Source of the DNA: Candidatus Nitrosocosmicus agrestis | GTDB lineage: Archaea; Thermoproteota; Nitrososphaeria; Nitrososphaerales; Nitrososphaeraceae | Assembly (NCBI RefSeq): GCF_008389435.1 | Contig: NZ_VUYS01000009.1 | Location: forward strand, 1-64,000 | DNA: 64,000 nucleotides | Direction of reading: 5' to 3' | Shown: positions 54,807 to 63,334 of the stretch, in pieces | Layout of the letters: every line of letters starts with the position of its first letter | How positions within the stretch are numbered: position 1 is the first letter of the stretch | The notes under the pieces: model-generated | Told to the model about the DNA's origin: nothing | What the model saw: only the letters and a program-made list of their open reading frames with translations | The model's database searches: none | Made by a program: the position numbers and the translations under genes

Positions 54807-56033
54807 ATGATGTGGACAGAAAAATATAGAATGAAATCAATAGATGGATTCTTTGGCAATGAAAAGGAAAGACACATTGTCATAGATTGGTTATCCCATT
54901 GGGTAAAAGGCTCAAAACCATTGCTTATGATGGGGCCACCAGGTACTGGGAAAACATCTTTTGTAAAATCACTGGCAAAATATTTTGATTATGATTTGGT
55001 AGAATTAAATGCAAGTGATCTCAGGAATAAATCTAACCTAGAGGCACTTATTCTGCCACTCCTTATCAACTCTAGCTTGTTTGGTAAGAAATTGATGCTC
55101 TTTCTCGATGAAATTGATGGCATATCCGGTAGGGATGACTATGGTGGCCTCTCTTTCTTGGCTGTAGTCCTGAAAGATGCCGATATTCCAATCATTATGG
55201 CTTCAAATTCAAAAAATCAAAAAATGAAAGATGTCTTAAAAAGTAGCAAGATCGTAACATTTTTACCATTAACGCCTTTTGCAAGCTACTTATTAATCAA
55301 GTATATACTAAATAGGGAAAGTAAAATCTTAGATCAGGATACTATTATAAAAATAATAAGAGATGCTCGTGGTGATGCGAGGGGCTTAATCAATGGTTTA
55401 CAAATGATAATTGAGGGAACGATCGAGGGTTATTCTAAAATTGGATCAGAGTATGAAATTGAGGAGAGCATTAGCAAGTTCTTTACTTTTGAAAATATTA
55501 ATGAAACCAAACAAATGTTATTGAATTCTGTATTGCAGTTTTCTACCCCAAAGTTCGGGTATAGTCAGGAGGAAAGAAGTAGGGATTTTTTAAACGCCTT
55601 GTATAATAGTATTGTTAGCAATCATAAGAACATTTCTGATGAGAAACTTGCAAATTTGTTGCATTGTTTGTCTGAGGTTGATTTGTTTGTAAATCGTATT
55701 TATGAAAATCGTAATTGGAGACTATTGAAATATTCAAACGACATTTTATTAACAAAGTTGTTTAAAACCAGTAGAAACCTGGGTATAAAGTATAGTCAAT
55801 ATTCTATACCTTTTCCTTTAATTGGAACCATTTTTATGCGAGGTCAATCACTTCGACCGCTAAGAAATGCACTTTCAAAGCAATTTCATACAAGTACTAG
55901 TACTGTAGGTCTTTTCTGCTTATCATATTTTCTTCAAGTCATCAAGAATGGCAAGTTTGGTGTCCTTGACTTTAATAGTAACGAGGATGATAAGATTAAT
56001 GAAATTATAGTAAAAGAAAAATTACGTGCTTAG
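54807..56033 (+). CDS. rfcL: Replication factor C large subunit
   Basis: Clamp-loader subunit that opens the PCNA ring. It begins MWTEKYRMKSIDGFFGN, has Walker A GPPGTGKT (43-50), Walker B FLDEID (99-104), and sensor 1 in IIMASNSKNQK. In a large subunit the arginine finger is usually not needed. The AAA+ part occupies about 220 residues, followed by a helical collar. Archaeal RfcL often ends in a PCNA-interacting motif; the visible C-terminus here (IIVKEKLRA) has no QxxLxxFF. ATG 54807. Confidence 0.93.
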   Translation: MMWTEKYRMKSIDGFFGNEKERHIVIDWLSHWVKGSKPLLMMGPPGTGKTSFVKSLAKYFDYDLVELNASDLRNKSNLEALILPLLINSSLFGKKLMLFLDEIDGISGRDDYGGLSFLAVVLKDADIPIIMASNSKNQKMKDVLKSSKIVTFLPLTPFASYLLIKYILNRESKILDQDTIIKIIRDARGDARGLINGLQMIIEGTIEGYSKIGSEYEIEESISKFFTFENINETKQMLLNSVLQFSTPKFGYSQEERSRDFLNALYNSIVSNHKNISDEKLANLLHCLSEVDLFVNRIYENRNWRLLKYSNDILLTKLFKTSRNLGIKYSQYSIPFPLIGTIFMRGQSLRPLRNALSKQFHTSTSTVGLFCLSYFLQVIKNGKFGVLDFNSNEDDKINEIIVKEKLRA

Positions 56034-56093
56034 CCATCATTATGGTATTGAAAATAAATAATAACCCATTAACTGTTATTTCGGGTTGATAAG

Positions 56094-56549
56094 ATGTCTT
56101 TAGATTCCTTTTCAGCGGATGGTGATTGGATTAGAATTAGAGTCAAATTCCCTGGTAGATGTATCAAATGTAACAAGAAACTGGAACCTGGAAATTTTTG
56201 TTATTGGTCAAAAGCATCTAAAGCCATATTACATGAAGATTGTTATCAGCTTGGAACTTCTGATCGACCCCAAATTGCTTCTTATGATGGTGCCAAGAAT
56301 TTATCGCTAGTTAAATCAAAAAAAACCCTATCAACACTAAATTCTAAAACAACAAAGGATCTTGGTAGAAAATGTATCATTTGCTCAGATATCATAGATA
56401 TTGATAACGAATTGATATCAAAGCTTAGTATAATCAGAGATAACGGAGGGGATGTTGATTATAGTTATTGTGCTAAATGTTTGGTGAATTTTGATGATGA
56501 AAAATACGAATTGTATAAGAAACAGTTTATGCGAAAAATTCGAAAATAA
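56094..56549 (+). CDS. Small protein with two zinc-finger-like motifs
   Basis: 151 residues. The first half has C23-x2-C26 and later H47-x2-C50, a CCHC spacing resembling a PARP-type or treble-clef finger, in GRCIKCNKKLEPG..ILHEDC. The second half has C94-x2-C97 and C126-x2-C129, a ribbon-like CCCC set. A Lys/Ser/Thr-rich linker joins them. The C-terminus is basic. Such paired fingers suggest DNA or RNA binding. ATG 56094, 60 bp after rfcL. Confidence 0.7.
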   Translation: MSLDSFSADGDWIRIRVKFPGRCIKCNKKLEPGNFCYWSKASKAILHEDCYQLGTSDRPQIASYDGAKNLSLVKSKKTLSTLNSKTTKDLGRKCIICSDIIDIDNELISKLSIIRDNGGDVDYSYCAKCLVNFDDEKYELYKKQFMRKIRK

Positions 56550-56581
56550 AAAAAAGACATTCAGTAATCAAAAACGTTAAA

Positions 56582-56842
56582 ATGCTGAATTTCTCCATGA
56601 ATAGTAGGTATCAATTGTCAAGCGAATATGAATATAATGTAAGCAAATTAATATCAGAAAAGGTAAAAAAATTACAGGAGTTACAAAATTCCGGCAATTC
56701 TTCTTCTTATGAAAAGGATTTTTTGAAAATGGAAATTGAAACCCTAGAATCTTTGTATGAAAATTATAACGTTGGTCTCAATTACTTTAGACGTGCCAAA
56801 GGTGGGAGAAATGGGCTTCGCGAATTAAGCACGAAAGAGTAG
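56582..56842 (+). CDS. Small coiled-coil-like protein, unknown
   Basis: 86 residues with long charged helices (EYNVSKLISEKVKKLQEL and SYEKDFLKMEIETLESLYENY) and a basic end (RRAKGGRNGLREL). No family recognised. It is compact, starts with ATG at 56582 and follows the zinc-finger gene by 32 bp on the same strand, which supports it being real. Confidence 0.55.
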   Translation: MLNFSMNSRYQLSSEYEYNVSKLISEKVKKLQELQNSGNSSSYEKDFLKMEIETLESLYENYNVGLNYFRRAKGGRNGLRELSTKE

Positions 56843-56880
56843 GGGGTGATATTGCATTTTTATGCGGATTCATTTTGCAA

Positions 56881-56988
56881 TTTATAGCAGAGTCTAAATT
56901 TATAGCAGAGTCTAAATTTATAGCAGAGTCTAAATTTATAGCAGAGTCTAAATTTATAGCAAAGTCTAAATTTATAGCAAAGTCTATA
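56881..56988. repeat. Six tandem 18-bp repeats upstream of the carboxylase operon
   Basis: Unit TTTATAGCAGAGTCTAAA. Copies 1-4 are identical, copy 5 has AAAG for AGAG, and copy 6 has in addition a changed end. The array ends 32 bp before the carboxyltransferase start, in the spot where the promoter should lie. Each unit contains a TTTATA-like core. Confidence 0.95.
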
Positions 56989-57020
56989 TTAAATGGCACG
57001 AAGGATTAAGAACATAATAT

Positions 57021-58565
57021 ATGCATGAGGAGAAACTAAAACAATATTATGACCGTAAGGAGAGTGCAGAAGCTGGCGGCGGTCAGGATAAGGTTGAATC
57101 CCAGCATTCAAAGGGGAAACTAACAGCAAGAGAAAGGATCAATCTATTATTAGATCCTAATACTTTTACTGAGATTGATAAATTTGTAACACATCGGGGA
57201 GACGATCCTGAAGTCCAAAAATACTTTGGCGATGGATTGGTGACTGGATTTGGTACTGTTGGCGGTAGACAGGTTTTCATTTATGTTTATGATTTTACAG
57301 TTTTAGGAGGCTCATTGGGTGAAATGGCTGGAAAAAAGGTGTCAAAGGTTATGACACACGCGTTGAAAGTTGGTTGTCCTATTATAGGAATTCTTGACTC
57401 AGGTGGAGCAAGAATTCAAGAAGGTGTTTCTAGTTTGGATGGGTATGGTGATATATTTTTGAAGAATGCAATGGCTTCAGGTGTTATACCTCAGATAACT
57501 GCTAGCATCGGACCATGTGCTGGAGGTGCAGTTTATTCTCCATCCATGACTGATTTTGTAATTATGGTTGAAAATGTTGGTCAGATGTTCGTTACAGGAC
57601 CTGAGGTTGTAAAAGAAGTCTTAAGTCAGGATGTGACATTCGAAGAATTGGGCGGCGCCAGAACTCATGCAACAAAGTCAGGGGTTGCACATTTTATTGC
57701 AAAAGATGAGGTTGATTGCATGGACAAGATAAAGACACTGATCTCTTATCTACCTCAGAATAATAGAGAGGAGCCTGAAATAATAACAGAAAATGCTGAC
57801 GACCCCAACAGATTGGATCCCAATTTAATTAAAATCCTCCCTGAAAATCCTTACCAGTCGTATGATATGAAAGAGATTATTAATTCGATAGTAGATAATG
57901 GAAACTTTTTTCAAGTCCATGAATTATTCGCTGAAAATATTATTGTAGGATTTGCTCGGATGGGTGGAAGATCGGTTGGTATAGTTGCAAATCAACCTAT
58001 GTTTTTGGCGGGAGCTTTGGATATACATTCTTCTAACAAAGCTGCTAGATTCGTACGTTTTTGTGATTCTTTTAATATTCCGATAATAACCCTGGTGGAT
58101 ACGCCTGGATACTTACCAGGTACGGATCAAGAGCACAATGGTATAATCAGACATGGGAGTAAATTATTATTTGCCTATTGCGAGGCTACTGTGCCAAAAA
58201 TTACATGTATCATTGGAAAGGCTTATGGTGGTGCCTACATTGCCATGGGGAGTAAGAATCTTGGAACCGATCTAAACATTGCCTGGCCCACAGCCGAGAT
58301 AGCTGTCCTTGGTCCTGAGGCAGCGATTACTATTATTCACCGAAAGAGCTTGAAAGATTCTTCAGACGCTGTCAGCAGAAAGAAAGATTTAGCAAGAGAA
58401 TATAGGAATAAGTTTGCTAATCCATACATTGCTGCAGAAAGAGGTACTATTGACTCTGTGATTGACCCCATGGAGACTAGGACTACAATAATCAGCGCGC
58501 TTTATGCTTTATCAAATAAGAGAGAACCAAGACCGTGGAAAAAGCATGGTAACATCAATCTTTAA
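57021..58565 (+). CDS. Acetyl-CoA/propionyl-CoA carboxylase, carboxyltransferase subunit
   Basis: Transfers carboxyl from carboxybiotin to an acyl-CoA. 514 residues with two crotonase-like halves: DSGGARIQEG in the first with ASIGPCAGGAVYSPS, and DTPGYLPGTDQEHNGIIRHGSKLL in the second with KAYGGAYIAMGSKNLG. The residue after GGAY is Ile407; known propionyl-specific enzymes carry Asp there and acetyl-accepting ones Ile, so acetyl-CoA use is favoured, though thaumarchaeal enzymes act on both. First gene of the operon; it would fix bicarbonate in the 3-hydroxypropionate/4-hydroxybutyrate cycle. ATG 57021. Confidence 0.94.
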   Translation: MHEEKLKQYYDRKESAEAGGGQDKVESQHSKGKLTARERINLLLDPNTFTEIDKFVTHRGDDPEVQKYFGDGLVTGFGTVGGRQVFIYVYDFTVLGGSLGEMAGKKVSKVMTHALKVGCPIIGILDSGGARIQEGVSSLDGYGDIFLKNAMASGVIPQITASIGPCAGGAVYSPSMTDFVIMVENVGQMFVTGPEVVKEVLSQDVTFEELGGARTHATKSGVAHFIAKDEVDCMDKIKTLISYLPQNNREEPEIITENADDPNRLDPNLIKILPENPYQSYDMKEIINSIVDNGNFFQVHELFAENIIVGFARMGGRSVGIVANQPMFLAGALDIHSSNKAARFVRFCDSFNIPIITLVDTPGYLPGTDQEHNGIIRHGSKLLFAYCEATVPKITCIIGKAYGGAYIAMGSKNLGTDLNIAWPTAEIAVLGPEAAITIIHRKSLKDSSDAVSRKKDLAREYRNKFANPYIAAERGTIDSVIDPMETRTTIISALYALSNKREPRPWKKHGNINL

Positions 58566-58576
58566 GTGGTTTTTAA

Positions 58577-60088
58577 ATGACATCAAAAATTTCTAGTATA
58601 TTGATTGCAAATCGTGGGGAAATCGCTCTTAGAATAATAAGAGCATGTAGGGAATTAGGTTTGAAATCTGTTGCCATTTATTCAGATGAAGATACTAGGT
58701 CTATTCATGTAAAACGAGCTGATTCTGCATACCACGTTGGTCCAGCTGCCCCGGCTCAAAGCTACTTGAACATGAACAAGATCATGGAAATTGCTATTGC
58801 AGCAGGTGTAGATGCCATACATCCTGGTTATGGCTTTTTATCAGAAAATGAAACTTTTGCACAATTATGTGAAAAAAATAATATTATTTTTATTGGCCCC
58901 AAGAGTCTCGCTATGGACCTCACAGGAGACAAGATGAAATGTAAAGAACTCATGAAAAAAGCTGAGGTTCCAACAGTCCCAGGCAGTGATGGCGTTATTG
59001 AAGACGTTGAATTGGCGGCTGAAATAGCTAGGGAAGCTGGATATCCTGTATTATTGAAATCTGCATTTGGTGGTGGAGGAAGAGGAATCCGTTTGGCAAG
59101 AGATGAGAACGAGCTTAGACAAGAGTTTGAAATGGCTTCTGCTGAATCAAAGGCAGCGTTCGGGAAGGCTGCGTTGTTTGTAGAAAAATTTCTAGAAAGG
59201 ATCAGACATGTTGAATTTCAGCTAGTGCGCGATTCGCATGGTAACACTAGACACCTTTTTGAACGAGAATGTTCTATACAAAGAAGACACCAGAAACTGA
59301 TAGAGATGTCTCCGTCTCCAATAATGACTGTCGACAAGAGAAATGAGATAGGTGAAATAGCTAAGAGGGCGGTAGATGCAGTGGATTATTTGAACGCTGG
59401 GACTGCTGAATTTTTATGTGATCCACAAGGAAATTTTTATTTCATTGAAATAAATTCTAGGCTGCAGGTTGAACATCCTGTTACTGAATTAATTACAGGC
59501 ATTGATCTTGTCAAGTTACAGATTTCTATCGCAAACGGGGAAGCCATCCCTTTCAAGCAGGAAGATTTGAAGCTCAATGGTAGTGCGATTGAATGTCGTA
59601 TCAATGCTGAAGATCCTTTTTATGAATTTGCACCTTCTGTTGGAAAAGTTCCCAATTGTAATTTACCTTACGGGCCTGGTATAAGAGTGGATACTTATTT
59701 GTATCCTGGTTGTACTGTCTCTGGTTTTTACGATTCGCTTACAGCCAAACTTATCTCCTGGGGATCCGATTTTGATGAGTCACGAAGGAGGATGAGAAAT
59801 GCTTTGGACGAATTTGTGATTGAGGGGATAAATACTACCATCCCACTTTATAAGACGATAATGAATGAAGATCACTTTATTAAAGGTGAGCTTTCTACGG
59901 ATTACCTTGATAGGTATTCTATTATAGAAAAAATGAAAACCGAGTTAAAAGATAAAAACTCCAATTTCCAGAATAGGATTTTGCCAGCCGTGGCAACAGC
60001 ATTACTCCAATCGGAATATATCAAGAAAAATGCACATTCACGTCAGGGATCACAAAATAATTGGAGATTTGGAGGTATGACAAACTAA
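58577..60088 (+). CDS. accC: Biotin carboxylase subunit
   Basis: ATP-dependent carboxylation of biotin. 503 residues with the ATP-grasp fold: ILIANRGEIALRIIRACRELG at the N-terminus, HPGYGFLSEN, the glycine-rich lid KSAFGGGGRGIRLA, ERECSIQRRHQKLIE and the active-site strand EINSRLQVEHPVTE. It starts 11 bp after the carboxyltransferase and its stop directly abuts the carrier gene's ATG, so the three are co-transcribed. Confidence 0.95.
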   Translation: MTSKISSILIANRGEIALRIIRACRELGLKSVAIYSDEDTRSIHVKRADSAYHVGPAAPAQSYLNMNKIMEIAIAAGVDAIHPGYGFLSENETFAQLCEKNNIIFIGPKSLAMDLTGDKMKCKELMKKAEVPTVPGSDGVIEDVELAAEIAREAGYPVLLKSAFGGGGRGIRLARDENELRQEFEMASAESKAAFGKAALFVEKFLERIRHVEFQLVRDSHGNTRHLFERECSIQRRHQKLIEMSPSPIMTVDKRNEIGEIAKRAVDAVDYLNAGTAEFLCDPQGNFYFIEINSRLQVEHPVTELITGIDLVKLQISIANGEAIPFKQEDLKLNGSAIECRINAEDPFYEFAPSVGKVPNCNLPYGPGIRVDTYLYPGCTVSGFYDSLTAKLISWGSDFDESRRRMRNALDEFVIEGINTTIPLYKTIMNEDHFIKGELSTDYLDRYSIIEKMKTELKDKNSNFQNRILPAVATALLQSEYIKKNAHSRQGSQNNWRFGGMTN

Positions 60089-60601
60089 ATGCAAATCAAA
60101 ATTGATGAGTTTTCTGAGGAGCTTCACGGTAAAATTGAAGGATTTACTCGTAGTGGTGATCTAGTTCTCAAAATAAACGATAAAGAACACTTGCTAAAAA
60201 TAATAGAAATTGGCACAGACAAATTCGAGTTTATTTTTGATAATAAATTCCACGAGGCCAAAATTGCAGAGTCTACAAGCACAGAGTTAAAAATAGCACT
60301 TGATAATCAAATTCTTGTCCTTAAGAAGCATAGCAAGTTATCGGAGATAATAGAAAAATCAACCAGTTCTACCGGTGGGGCTAATTCAATGAATACGATA
60401 TCGAGTCAAATTCCTGGAAGGGTGATTTCAATAGCAATAAGTAAAGGTGATGAAGTAAAACAAGGCGACAGTATAGTAGTCTTGGAGTCTATGAAAATGC
60501 AAGTTGCGATAAAATCTCACCGAGATGGTAAGATAAGAGATTTGAAGGTAAAAGAGGGACAGAGTATTTCTAGAAATGATGTAGTTGCAATTCTCGAATA
60601 A
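60089..60601 (+). CDS. accB: Biotin carboxyl carrier protein subunit
   Basis: 170 residues. The last 75 form the biotinyl domain with VLESMKMQVAIK; K136 is the biotin-accepting lysine. A Ser/Thr/Gly-rich linker (about 85-103) joins it to an N-terminal domain. ATG immediately after the accC stop. A biotin-protein ligase would be needed but is not in the window. Confidence 0.95.
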   Translation: MQIKIDEFSEELHGKIEGFTRSGDLVLKINDKEHLLKIIEIGTDKFEFIFDNKFHEAKIAESTSTELKIALDNQILVLKKHSKLSEIIEKSTSSTGGANSMNTISSQIPGRVISIAISKGDEVKQGDSIVVLESMKMQVAIKSHRDGKIRDLKVKEGQSISRNDVVAILE

Positions 60602-60661
60602 TATGGAACCTAAAAATAACTATTGCAAAAAATAGTAATTCCTTGAAATAGGATTACAAAT

Positions 60662-61156
60662 TTACTTAGTAGAAGTAACTTTTTTTATTTCTTCATAGTT
60701 GGGTTCTACTAGGGGATTGTCGCTTACCCATTTGTAAATCACTTTTAGTTTGTCATCTATTACAAAAATAGATCTCTTTGCCACCTTGAAATCCTTCAAC
60801 TTGCCCAGGCTTGGCATGACCACATTATATTTTTCTATGACATCCCTATCGTAATCGCTTAGTATTGGAAAATTGAATTTGTGATGTTCTGCGAATACTT
60901 TGTTTGCAAAAGGCGAGTCTACAGAAATTCCTAAAATTTTAACATTTTTTCCTTCCAGATCATTGATTGAATCCCTAAAATTACATAATTCCACCGTGCA
61001 AACAGGTGATCCGGCTGCTGGGAAAAATGCCAGTATTGTTAGTCCTTTCTTGTTATAATCCGATAATTTTTGAGACTCTTGATTCGTGTCTAATAACTCA
61101 AAATCTGGTGCGGTATCGCCGACTTCAATGTCTTTGCTGTTTTGAACACTGCTCAT
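60662..61156 (-). CDS. Bcp/PrxQ-type peroxiredoxin
   Basis: Thiol-dependent peroxidase of 164 residues. GDTAPDFELLDTN leads to the active site AFFPAAGSPVCTVELCNFRD with peroxidatic C53 and a likely resolving C58, the five-residue spacing of PrxQ enzymes. SDYDRDVIEKYNVV and RSIFVIDDKLKV are conserved. ATG at 61156, no signal peptide. Converges on the carboxylase operon. Confidence 0.92.
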   Translation of the reverse strand: MSSVQNSKDIEVGDTAPDFELLDTNQESQKLSDYNKKGLTILAFFPAAGSPVCTVELCNFRDSINDLEGKNVKILGISVDSPFANKVFAEHHKFNFPILSDYDRDVIEKYNVVMPSLGKLKDFKVAKRSIFVIDDKLKVIYKWVSDNPLVEPNYEEIKKVTSTK

Positions 61157-61259
61157 AATAAATATTATTTGTGGTACAAAGCTAATAAGTTATTCTGTCC
61201 ATTCAAATGTGGTAAGAATTCTTTTACGCCTATTATCCCAAGTTTCACTTATGAAAATT

Positions 61260-62459
61260 CTATTTTGAATTTTTAATTTCAAGGATTGCTCTTTTCAAAA
61301 TATCGGTGGCAGTATTTATTTCCTCAATGGAATTCTGAATGCCCAAGCTAAATCTGATTGAACTTGAAATTTCATCATACGATAGGCCAATTGATTCCAG
61401 TACATGGGATGCTTTTTTCTTTCTTTTTGATGAGCATGCAGAACCAGTTGAAACTTCCAAGCCTAGCTCATCTAATTTTATAAGCAAATCTTCTCCGTTT
61501 ATCCCGTTGAAAGAATAATTTAGATTATTCCAAATTCTGTTCTCAAGAGAGCCATTTATTTTAGCTTCTGGTATTTCGTTGTTAATTCTTTCGACAAAAT
61601 ATTTTTGAAGCTGCATCAAGTGTGAGTTGTAAGGTCCAATTTTTTTTCTGTATATTTCACATGCTTTACCAAATCCGACGATAGAAGCTACATTTTCTGT
61701 TCCAGATCTTAACCTAATCTCTTGACCGCCTCCATAAATGATAGGTTCGATTAGGATCCCTTTTTTCAAATACAATGCGCCAACTCCTTTCGGCCCATTG
61801 ATTTTGTGCGAAGATAGTGATAGCATATCTACACCTAACTCCTCCACATCGATAGGAATCTTGCCTAGTGCCTGGACAGAATCCGAATGAAAAATTATTT
61901 CCTTACTTACGCTTTTGGCATACTTTACCAACTCTTTAATGGGCTGAATCGTTCCTATTTCGTTATTAACTAGCATAATAGTTACTAAGCCGGTTTCTTT
62001 GGTAATCATTTCTTTGAATGTTACTAGGTCAACAAATCCGTTCCTGCTGGAGGGCACATAATCAATTACAAAACCCAGTTCATTTTGGATGTACTTTACC
62101 GTTTCTAGTATCGATTCATGTTCAATTGCTGAGGTCAAAAGTCTATTACATTTTGGATTCTCTTTTCTAATTTTTTTTGCACTTCCAATAATTGAAAGAT
62201 TATTAGATTCTGTCCCTCCAGATGTAAAGTATATTTCAGATGGGTCTGCATTGATCAACTTTGCTATGCGCATTCTCGACTTGGAAATGGCCAAGGCAGC
62301 TTGTCTTCCCATCCTGTGAAGTGAAGAAGGATTACCGTAATGCTCAAATAAATATGGCATCATGTCATTGATTACCTCTGAATTAACTGGCGTTGAGGCA
62401 GCGTTATCCATATAAATACTGTTATTTGATTGTGATTTGGACTCTAGTTTATCTTTCAT
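61260..62459 (-). CDS. Cysteine desulfurase (NifS/IscS family)
   Basis: PLP enzyme that converts cysteine to alanine and passes on persulfide sulfur. 399 residues. YMDNAASTPV at the N-terminus, TSGGTESNNLSI, the Schiff-base lysine in SLSSHKINGPKG and the catalytic Cys loop STGSACSSKRKK (group I spacing) are all present. The protein is on the same strand as larE, 39 bp downstream, and so could supply sulfur to the LarE reaction, or to Fe-S and tRNA thiolation pathways. Confidence 0.94.
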   Translation of the reverse strand: MKDKLESKSQSNNSIYMDNAASTPVNSEVINDMMPYLFEHYGNPSSLHRMGRQAALAISKSRMRIAKLINADPSEIYFTSGGTESNNLSIIGSAKKIRKENPKCNRLLTSAIEHESILETVKYIQNELGFVIDYVPSSRNGFVDLVTFKEMITKETGLVTIMLVNNEIGTIQPIKELVKYAKSVSKEIIFHSDSVQALGKIPIDVEELGVDMLSLSSHKINGPKGVGALYLKKGILIEPIIYGGGQEIRLRSGTENVASIVGFGKACEIYRKKIGPYNSHLMQLQKYFVERINNEIPEAKINGSLENRIWNNLNYSFNGINGEDLLIKLDELGLEVSTGSACSSKRKKKASHVLESIGLSYDEISSSIRFSLGIQNSIEEINTATDILKRAILEIKNSK

Positions 62460-62498
62460 GCTTTATCATTATTTATTTATATTTTGAAAGTTCCAGAC

Positions 62499-63332
62499 TT
62501 ATTCTTGATTACTTCTATAACCTTCTAGATCCAAAGTTATAAATTTAAAGCCATACTGGTGCATAATTTTTAGGACTCTACTTAATTCTTCTTGGGAACC
62601 AAACAATTTCGTAAAATCTTTTTTATTTAATTCAATCCTGGCAATGTCACCATGGTCTCTTACCCTAATATGATTTAACCCTATCTCTTTTTTTATGACT
62701 AATTCTGATTTTTCTATTCTACTTAATTTAAAATGGGTAACTTCAGAGCCGTGAGGTATCCGTGATGCAAGACACGAATTCGATGGTTTGTCGTAAATAG
62801 ATATATTATTTGATTTGGCCAAAAATCTTACTTCTTTCTTATTTAGACCATTTTCTATCAGCGGACTCTTTATTCCTTTTTTCTTAAGTGCTATCATCCC
62901 TGGCCTGTATTCACTAAGATCATCCATATGGCTGCCGTCAACAACCATATCAAATTTTTTAATTTCAGCCAATTCCAAAAGATGATCTGCCAGTTCATTT
63001 CTACAGTGGTAGCATCTAGACATATCATTTTTTACAAATTGAGGATTTTCTAACTCATTATATTGTATCATTAAATGCTTTACGTCAATCTCGCCTGCCA
63101 CTTTTATGGCACTATCTAGTTCCTCTGCTGCAAGGGTTTTGTAGTTTGCTGTAATTGCTAAAACTCGATCTTTGCCAAGGGCTTGTCTGGCTGCAAAAGC
63201 GACTAATGCACTGTCAACTCCTCCAGATAGAGCAACGATTACTTTACTATTTTTTTCTTCAAACCATGAGATTAGATTTGCATATTTCTTACTACTTGAC
63301 TCAATTATATCTTCAATACCTTTGGTCGACAT
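62499..63332 (-). CDS. larE: LarE-like sulfur transferase (nickel-pincer cofactor synthesis)
   Basis: 277-residue PP-loop enzyme with ALSGGVDSALVAF (PP-loop 36-41). LarE adenylates and then sulfurates the pyridinium dicarboxylate precursor of the nickel-pincer nucleotide. It has the C187 of the SCLASRIPHG motif (the sacrificial cysteine position) plus a C107-x2-C110 pair (RCYHCR). Three cysteines suggest the iron-sulfur-type LarE that recycles, rather than one that destroys its own Cys. ATG 63332, two bases after the larC stop. Confidence 0.88.
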   Translation of the reverse strand: MSTKGIEDIIESSSKKYANLISWFEEKNSKVIVALSGGVDSALVAFAARQALGKDRVLAITANYKTLAAEELDSAIKVAGEIDVKHLMIQYNELENPQFVKNDMSRCYHCRNELADHLLELAEIKKFDMVVDGSHMDDLSEYRPGMIALKKKGIKSPLIENGLNKKEVRFLAKSNNISIYDKPSNSCLASRIPHGSEVTHFKLSRIEKSELVIKKEIGLNHIRVRDHGDIARIELNKKDFTKLFGSQEELSRVLKIMHQYGFKFITLDLEGYRSNQE

Positions 63333-63334
63333 TG

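Noticed and set aside
56881-56988. CRISPR array
   Set aside because: Repeats are directly adjacent with no spacers, only 18 bp long, and no cas genes are nearby.
56787-56999. Minus-strand ORF encoding repeated NLDSAI units
   Set aside because: It is the shadow of the 18-bp tandem repeats; a repeat length divisible by three keeps the frame open. No start context and it overlaps a plus-strand gene.
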